Source: Elusimicrobiota bacterium (GTDB taxonomy: Bacteria > Elusimicrobiota > Elusimicrobia > UBA1565 > UBA9628). Taken from it: a stretch of 64,000 nucleotides of DNA. The stretch covers positions 20,771 to 84,770 of the forward strand of contig JAHFCE010000011.1 of NCBI GenBank assembly GCA_023249675.1. The letters run 5' to 3'. This document shows, in pieces, positions 58,287 through 64,000 of the stretch; position 1 is the first letter of the stretch; each line of letters starts with the position of its first letter. The notes under the pieces are model-generated. The model saw only the letters and a program-made list of their open reading frames with translations, did no database searches and was not told where the DNA came from. The position numbers and the translations under genes are program-made.

Positions 58287-59489
58287 TCATTGGCCGGTGC
58301 TCCTTCGGTAGAGGCTGAGCGCCCGGAGATTGAAGAGCATGTGCGCGAGGGCGATGAAGAGCAGGCTGCCCGTCACCGCGAACGCCGCGCAATAGAGCAT
58401 GCCGCCCACGACGCGGGTCCACACCGGTCCGTAGCCGTGGAGGAGGGCGAAGACCAGGGAAGTGAGGAAAGCGGCCGCGGCCAACGCCGGCGAGGCCGCC
58501 ATCAGCGTGGAGAGGAAGACGAAGGAGAACCCGAAAGCCATGGCGCGGAAGGCCAACTCCTCGGTGGCCGCGGCCACGGCGAGCAGGGGGAGCAAGACCC
58601 AAAGCGGCTTCTTCGCCAGCCCGTTGCCCGGGTCCCTGAACCAATGCATGCTCAAGGGGGAGAGCTTGAAGACGAAGATGCGCAGAGGCGGTCCGAGGAG
58701 GGCCAGGGCCGCGGCCATGCCCCAGGCCCAGGGGCTCAGGAGCAGGCCGGCGTTCCGCGCGAAGATCGAGAGGGTGTTTCCCGAGCAGAGAGAGGGCAGG
58801 ACGGCCTGCCCGACGGTCTCCAGGGCCGCGGCGTTGAGCAAAGAGGGGGTCGCGGCCAGGAAGCCCAGGACGCCGGCCACGGCTAGGGCCCGCTTCCAGA
58901 GCGGCAGTTTAAACGGTTCCGGATCGGCGGCGGGGTCGGGGGGCTCCTGTCGGGCTTTGCTGGCGCTGGAGGCTCTCGGCTTGAGCAGAGAGTCCGTCCG
59001 CGGGGAGCCCGCGACCTCGGCTTCAGGGAGGGAGGCGTCAGCGCCGGTTCGCAAGCGCTGGACGTTTCCGTCGAAAGCTTGAGCGTCCTCGAGAGGAAAA
59101 GCGGCCAGGCGCTGGAGGACGGCGGAGGTCTTCCGGCGTTCGCTGCGGGGGGCTCGCTTCGCGGAGCGAGCCTTCGATGGGGATATGGTGATGGCCTTCT
59201 GAACGTTCCCGATAGCTCTCAGGGCCAGGGCGCCAGCTGCGGCCTGAGCCGCCGGGGGCGTCGGGAAAACCTGTGGAGAAAGCCCGAGAGGAGCCGACAA
59301 TGAGAGAGCGAGGTTCGATGAGGTCGGGGCCCTGGGGTTGGCCCCGCCGAGGTCCACGCGCAAAGAGGAAGCGGCTGCGTTCATCCCGGCGCCAGGCATT
59401 GGGTGGACTGCGACGCCGACTTTGGTCTGGGGTTGGGCCCAGGCTGCGGGTCCGAGGAGGAAGAGTATCGCCGGGAGTAAGCGTTTCAT
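58287..59489 (-). CDS. CPBP-family intramembrane protease-like protein with signal peptide and Ala-rich linker
   Basis: LPLLAVAAATEELAFRAMAFGFSFVF (EExxxR), FLTSLVFALLHG, FIALAHMLFNL. Confidence 0.8.
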   Translation of the reverse strand: MKRLLPAILFLLGPAAWAQPQTKVGVAVHPMPGAGMNAAASSLRVDLGGANPRAPTSSNLALSLSAPLGLSPQVFPTPPAAQAAAGALALRAIGNVQKAITISPSKARSAKRAPRSERRKTSAVLQRLAAFPLEDAQAFDGNVQRLRTGADASLPEAEVAGSPRTDSLLKPRASSASKARQEPPDPAADPEPFKLPLWKRALAVAGVLGFLAATPSLLNAAALETVGQAVLPSLCSGNTLSIFARNAGLLLSPWAWGMAAALALLGPPLRIFVFKLSPLSMHWFRDPGNGLAKKPLWVLLPLLAVAAATEELAFRAMAFGFSFVFLSTLMAASPALAAAAFLTSLVFALLHGYGPVWTRVVGGMLYCAAFAVTGSLLFIALAHMLFNLRALSLYRRSTGQ

Positions 59490-59495
59490 CTTCGT

Positions 59496-60518
59496 TCAGC
59501 GGCAGACCGACGGGCCGTCGGTCGCGATCGGCCTGCCGTCGCGGCCCGCGCCCGACTTGCGGAAGGTCATCGCGATGGGAAAGTGGTCGGAGGCGCGCGT
59601 GCCGGTCTCGCGCTCGGCCAGGGCGATTTCAGCCTCGTCGACCGCGCCCGCGACGACCAAGATCGAGTCGGCGAAATGGCGGCTCACGATGAAGTGGTCG
59701 TAGTTGTTGACGGCCGCCTCGCGCCCGCTGCGCGAGGTCGGCGCGTCGATCAGCGCCTCAAAGCCGTCGCCCAGAATATCCTCGATCGGGCTCCAGGAGC
59801 GCTCTCTGGAGCGCGCGCTCAAGGTCCTGCCGCGGCGGGTGGGGAGGTTGAAGTCGCCGGCGATCACGAGGTCCTGATCGGCGCCGGGCTCGGCCATCTT
59901 GGCGCGGGTCCAGGCGAGGATAAGCGCTAATTCGGCGGCGGAGACGGAGGCGTCGCCTTTCGCATAGCTGAGGTGCACGCTGAGCACGGTGAAGTCGGCG
60001 TCGCCGACCTGCACGTGCGCCATGCGGGGCGGAGACTTGACGCCCGGGATGTTTAAAGCCATCGCGCAGTTCACCTGTACGCCGGAGTTGAAGTACAAGG
60101 CGTTGTCCTGAGGGTTGGGGGTGTTCGCGAAGCTCGTTTGCCAGTCGCGGCCGCCGTCCGGAAGCTGACGCGCCAGAATCCCCGCGCCGGCGTCGTTGGC
60201 GACCTCCTGCGCGGCGAAGACGGTCGCACCCGCGCCTTGCAGGGCCCGTCCCAGGCCGAGACGGAGCGCCTCTTTTCTCGCCTTGGACGCCTTCCGGCCC
60301 AAGATCTGCACGTTCCAAGAGATGAGGCGGCCGAGAGCCGGTCCGTCGCCGGCCGGGATTTGGGTCGGCGGCTTGCGGCCGCGGAGGCTGTCCCACAGAT
60401 TCCGGAAGGCGTCGGCCAGATCCGCCGCTTGGTCAATGGGCGCGGCGCCGATATATTGCGCGCGAGCGGAAAGGGCGAGGGAGGCGGCGATGAAAAGGAC
60501 GGCGAGAGCTCGCGGCAC
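59496..60518 (-). CDS. Secreted endonuclease/exonuclease/phosphatase-family protein
   Basis: LISWNVQILGRKASKARKEALRLGL; FAAQEVANDAGA; VIAGDFNLPTRRGRT; YDHFIVSRHFADSIL...SDHFPIAMTF. Confidence 0.85.
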   Translation of the reverse strand: MPRALAVLFIAASLALSARAQYIGAAPIDQAADLADAFRNLWDSLRGRKPPTQIPAGDGPALGRLISWNVQILGRKASKARKEALRLGLGRALQGAGATVFAAQEVANDAGAGILARQLPDGGRDWQTSFANTPNPQDNALYFNSGVQVNCAMALNIPGVKSPPRMAHVQVGDADFTVLSVHLSYAKGDASVSAAELALILAWTRAKMAEPGADQDLVIAGDFNLPTRRGRTLSARSRERSWSPIEDILGDGFEALIDAPTSRSGREAAVNNYDHFIVSRHFADSILVVAGAVDEAEIALAERETGTRASDHFPIAMTFRKSGAGRDGRPIATDGPSVCR

Positions 60519-60604
60519 GCCTGCATGCTAGCGCGGGCGGGGCGGGGACGCGCAGGACCAAGGGGAAGAAAAGCCGGCGCCTTTCGGCCTACGCCGTTAT
60601 GGGC

Positions 60605-61372
60605 CTAGGCGAGTTCGAGAACTACCGGGCAGTGGTCGGAGCCCATCGTCTGGGGCTGAATGAACGCGTTTTTTAAGCGCGGGCGCAAGTTGCTCGAGAC
60701 GAAGAAATAATCGATGCGCCAGCCGACGTTGCGCTCGCGCGCGCGGGACTGCTGGTCCCACCACGAGTAGTGCTCCGGCCCCTTCTCGAATTCGCGGAAG
60801 GTGTCGATGAAGCCGTCCTCGAGCAGGCGGTCCATCCACGCGCACTCCTGCGGCAGGAAGCCGGAGATCTTGCGGTTCTCCTTGGGGCGCGCGAGGTCGA
60901 TGTCCTTGTGGGCGGTGTTGACGTCGCCGCAGATCACGATCTTATCGTCGCCATGTTGGCGGTAGCGGGCAATGACCTTGTTAAGAAAGGCATCGTAGAA
61001 GTCCATCTTGAACTTCAGGCGTTCATCGCGAGCTTTCCCGTTCGGGAAATAGATGTTGAACAGAGTGATGTCGCCGTGCTTCGTGACGAGCACCCGTCCT
61101 TCGTTGTCGAACTCCGCGATGCCGAAGCCTCGTTCGACCCTCGACGGCGCTTCCTTGGAGAAAGTCGCCACGCCGGAGTAGCCCTTTTTCTCGCCCCAGT
61201 GGAACTCGCCGTGGTAGCCGTGCGGATTGAGCATGTCCGGGCTCAGCTGCTCCGGCCGGGCCTTCGTCTCCTGGAGGCAGACGATGTCCGCTTTTTCGGC
61301 CTTGAACCAGTCGCCGAAGCCCTTCTTCCAGACGGCGCGCACGCCGTTGACGTTCCAGCTGATCAGGCGCAC
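60605..61372 (-). CDS. xthA: Exodeoxyribonuclease III
   Basis: MRLISWNVNGVRAVWKKGFGDWFKAEKADIVCLQETKARPEQL; ICGDVNTAHKDIDLARPKENRKISGFLPQE; GSDHCPVVLEL. Confidence 0.95.
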   Translation of the reverse strand: MRLISWNVNGVRAVWKKGFGDWFKAEKADIVCLQETKARPEQLSPDMLNPHGYHGEFHWGEKKGYSGVATFSKEAPSRVERGFGIAEFDNEGRVLVTKHGDITLFNIYFPNGKARDERLKFKMDFYDAFLNKVIARYRQHGDDKIVICGDVNTAHKDIDLARPKENRKISGFLPQECAWMDRLLEDGFIDTFREFEKGPEHYSWWDQQSRARERNVGWRIDYFFVSSNLRPRLKNAFIQPQTMGSDHCPVVLELA

Positions 61373-61376
61373 GGGG

Positions 61377-62270
61377 CTACTTGGCCTTGACCGCCTCGTA
61401 CACCGGCGTGCCGGAGGAGTTGGCGTAATCGCGGAAGTGCTTGATGAGCGTCTTGGTGGTCGGACCCGCGACGCCCTTGCCGATGATGCGGCCGTCGATT
61501 TTGACGGCGGCGATGACCTCGGCGCCGGTGCCGGTCAGGAAGACTTCATCGGCGCCGTACAGGTCGTAGCGCGGGAAGTTGCGTTCGATGACCTTCGTGC
61601 CGAGCTTTTTCTCGCACAGCTCCATGACGACGTTGCGCGTCACGCCGACGAGGATTCCGGCCGAGGTCGGAGGCGTGAAGATCTTGCCGTTTTTGGCGTA
61701 GAACAGGTTGTCTCCCGAGCACTCGGAGACGTGGCCTGACGCATTGAGGAGGATCGCTTCCTGGGCGCCGGCGGCGGTCGCCTCGGCGCGGGCGAGGATG
61801 TTCGCGAGGTAGTTCAGCGACTTCACGCCGGGCGTGACCTGGTCGAGCCCTTTCTGGCGGATCGTCGACGTGATGACCGTGAGGCCCTTCTCGTAGAACT
61901 CCTCGGGGTACAGCTCGATGCGGTCGGCGATGATGAAGAGCGTGGCGCCGCCCTTGCACTTGCGCATGTCGAGGCCGAGGTCGCCGACGCCGCGCGTCAC
62001 GACAAGGCGGATGTAGGCGTCCTTCAAACCGTTGAGGCGGACCGTCTCAATGATCGCTTTCTCGATCTCCTTGATCGTGATCGGGAGCTTCAGGAGAATC
62101 GCGTTCGCGGATTCCGCGAGGCGCTGGAGATGATCCTCGAGGCGGAAGATGCGGCCGTTGTAGGCGCGGATGCCCTCGAAGATTCCATCGCCGTAGAGGA
62201 CGCCGTGGTCGAAAACGGAGATTTTGGCGTCGTCTTTCTCGAAGAACTTGCCATTGATGTAGATCTTCAT
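61377..62270 (-). CDS. ilvE: Branched-chain amino acid aminotransferase
   Basis: DHGVLYGDGIFEGIRAYNGRIFRLEDHLQRL; SLNYLANILARAEATAAGAQEAILLNASGHVSECSGDNLFYAK; GTGAEVIAAVKIDGR. Confidence 0.95.
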   Translation of the reverse strand: MKIYINGKFFEKDDAKISVFDHGVLYGDGIFEGIRAYNGRIFRLEDHLQRLAESANAILLKLPITIKEIEKAIIETVRLNGLKDAYIRLVVTRGVGDLGLDMRKCKGGATLFIIADRIELYPEEFYEKGLTVITSTIRQKGLDQVTPGVKSLNYLANILARAEATAAGAQEAILLNASGHVSECSGDNLFYAKNGKIFTPPTSAGILVGVTRNVVMELCEKKLGTKVIERNFPRYDLYGADEVFLTGTGAEVIAAVKIDGRIIGKGVAGPTTKTLIKHFRDYANSSGTPVYEAVKAK

Positions 62271-62287
62271 TCGCGAAGGATATCAAA

Positions 62288-63040
62288 TCATTTCATCCCT
62301 TGGGAGGGGGACAGGAGGAAACTTGAGGCGGGTTGGACCCGATCGCGCAGAATCGCCTTCAGCGCAAGAAGACCGTCCCGCCAAGGCCGTATTTTTTTCC
62401 CTTCCGCCACAGTGCGCGGCCAGTAATCGATCGGGGATTCTGCGATCGTGCCGCCTAAGCGGGCCGTACGATTGATGAGTTCAAAATCCAGATCAAATCC
62501 ATCGCATTCGAGCTTGAGTCTTCGAGCGAAATTTCCGTCCATCAGCTTCATTGCCGTTGCGGCGTCGGAAATCCTGCATCCATAGAGAATCCGGGTCATC
62601 CAAGTGAGGATCACGACGCCCCAATAGTTGATCCTATACTTGAATCGGATCTCACCGCTTAAAATCCGGCTTCCCAGGACCAGGGCGGCTTGAGTCTGCT
62701 GAGCTCGCTCTAGGAGCCGCCAAATGTCGGCCGCGTGATATTCCATATCCGGATCATGGATGACCACGTAGCGGCCGCGAGAACGAGCGATAGCCTTCTT
62801 GATCGATCCGCCCTTGCCCAGGTTCCTTTCATTGAGTTCAACTCTTGCGGCCGGATGGCTGAGCGTCTTGAGCCATTCCCGGGTGCCGTCCGTGGAGCCA
62901 TTATCAAAAATGAGAATCTCGACGCTCTCTTTGCGGCCCTGAAGAGCGGAGGTCAGTTCTTCGAAAGCCGGCTCAAGGCGGCCCTTCTCATTAAAGACGC
63001 ATAGGATCACCGTCAGATCAGTGGAGTTACTGGGAAGCAT
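62288..63040 (-). CDS. Family 2 glycosyltransferase
   Basis: DLTVILCVFNEKGRLEPAFEELTSAL...FDNGSTDGTREWL; GKGGSIKKAIARSRGRYVVIHDPDMEY. Confidence 0.9.
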   Translation of the reverse strand: MLPSNSTDLTVILCVFNEKGRLEPAFEELTSALQGRKESVEILIFDNGSTDGTREWLKTLSHPAARVELNERNLGKGGSIKKAIARSRGRYVVIHDPDMEYHAADIWRLLERAQQTQAALVLGSRILSGEIRFKYRINYWGVVILTWMTRILYGCRISDAATAMKLMDGNFARRLKLECDGFDLDFELINRTARLGGTIAESPIDYWPRTVAEGKKIRPWRDGLLALKAILRDRVQPASSFLLSPSQGMK

Positions 63041-63126
63041 GGCGCCCGGCTCTGTTTTTGACTCGATAAGGTTACAAAAGATAGAGTAAGTCGTCCTGAG
63101 ATGTGTTTCTGGATTTGCCCTCTCAT

Positions 63127-63921
63127 ATGAAGCCACTTCCCTCGCACCGTATGCAGGCCGTCATTCTCGCCGGCGGCCTTGGCACTCGAATCAGCGAGGA
63201 GACCGCGCTGCGTCCCAAGCCCATGATTGAGATCGGAGGCAAACCGATCCTTTGGCACATACTTAAAATATACTCGCATCACGGCATCAATGATTTCGTC
63301 ATCTGCCTTGGGTACAAGGGCTATGTCATTAAGGAGTATTTCGCCAATTACTTCCTGCACACCTCCAATGTGACCTTCGACATGAAGACAAATCGCATGA
63401 CCGTGCATGACAACCATGCGGAGCCCTGGCGCATCACATTGATCGATACCGGTCATGAGACTATGACGGGAGGGCGGATCAAGCGGGTGCGGAGGTATTT
63501 GAAGCCGGGCCCCTTTCTGCTGACCTATGGCGATGGCGTCTCGGATGTGGATATTTCCGCGACCGTCGATTTCCACCGCAAAAGCAAGGCCATGACGACT
63601 TTGACCGCGGTTCAGGCGCCTGGACGATACGGCGTCTTGGAGTTGGCTCGCAGCCGCGTGGCCAGCTTCCGGGAGAAAGTGCTGGGGGACGCGGGCTGGA
63701 TCAACGGCGGCTTTTTCGTCGTTGAGCGCGAGGCCATCGATCGGATTGCGGGAGATGACACGGCTTGGGAAGATGAGCCCCTGGCGGGCATGGCCCGCCG
63801 CGGCCAGCTCGCTGCTTATAAGCACGGTGGATTTTGGCGTGCGATGGACACTTTGCGGGATAAAACCAGTCTTGAGGACTTGTGGGCTTCCCGGAAGGCT
63901 CCATGGAAGACCTGGCTGTGA
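63127..63921 (+). CDS. rfbF: Glucose-1-phosphate cytidylyltransferase
   Basis: MQAVILAGGLGTRISEETALRPKPMIEIGGKPILWHILKIYSHHG; TYGDGVSDVDI; WEDEPL. Confidence 0.95.
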   Translation: MKPLPSHRMQAVILAGGLGTRISEETALRPKPMIEIGGKPILWHILKIYSHHGINDFVICLGYKGYVIKEYFANYFLHTSNVTFDMKTNRMTVHDNHAEPWRITLIDTGHETMTGGRIKRVRRYLKPGPFLLTYGDGVSDVDISATVDFHRKSKAMTTLTAVQAPGRYGVLELARSRVASFREKVLGDAGWINGGFFVVEREAIDRIAGDDTAWEDEPLAGMARRGQLAAYKHGGFWRAMDTLRDKTSLEDLWASRKAPWKTWL

Positions 63922-64000
63922 AACCGTCGTTCGGCAATGTTTTTTTCGGCAACACCGTATTCGTCACGGGGCATACGGGATTTAAAGGCGCGTGGCTCTC
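63918..64000 (+). CDS. rfbG: CDP-glucose 4,6-dehydratase, N-terminal fragment (runs off right edge)
   Basis: VKPSFGNVFFGNTVFVTGHTGFKGAWL; GTG start overlapping rfbF. Confidence 0.8.
   Translation, partial: MKPSFGNVFFGNTVFVTGHTGFKGAWL

Overview
High-GC bacterial chromosome segment, densely packed with operons. I would guess Elusimicrobiota or a similar candidate-phylum-type lineage, at low confidence. Main contents in order: (1) a class II ribonucleotide reductase gene running off the left edge and interrupted by a 414-aa intein with two LAGLIDADG-like motifs; (2) rplU-rpmA-obg, the squalene genes hpnCDE, dcd, rplM-rpsI, a 5'-nucleotidase; (3) a bacterial microcompartment (BMC) operon at ~14.65-21.86 kb of the DeoC/RpiB ('sugar phosphate utilizing', SPU) kind: tpiA, pduL, BMC-H, BMC-P, aldehyde dehydrogenase, BMC-T, rpiB, BMC-P, BMC-P, deoC, a Cys-rich zinc-ribbon protein, BMC-H and a small protein with an encapsulation-peptide-like N-terminus; (4) a pilT / DnaA-like AAA+ / comM / dprA / topA / xer block that looks competence-related; (5) purA, a CHASE2 cyclase, a histidine-degradation set (hutH, hutU, hutI, ftcD), two paralogous HExxGH secreted proteins, pckG, mcsA/mcsB, xthA, ilvE and the start of a CDP-glucose pathway (rfbF, rfbG). 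The strongest unexplained signals are a family of four long intergenic palindromes (GTGTCAGGCCTATA...TATAGGCCTGACAC), each ending 15-24 nt upstream of the next start codon, a fifth unrelated 22-bp-arm palindrome inside the BMC operon, and undescribed small proteins in the BMC locus. All calls come from reading the sequence and the supplied ORF track; no database search was run.
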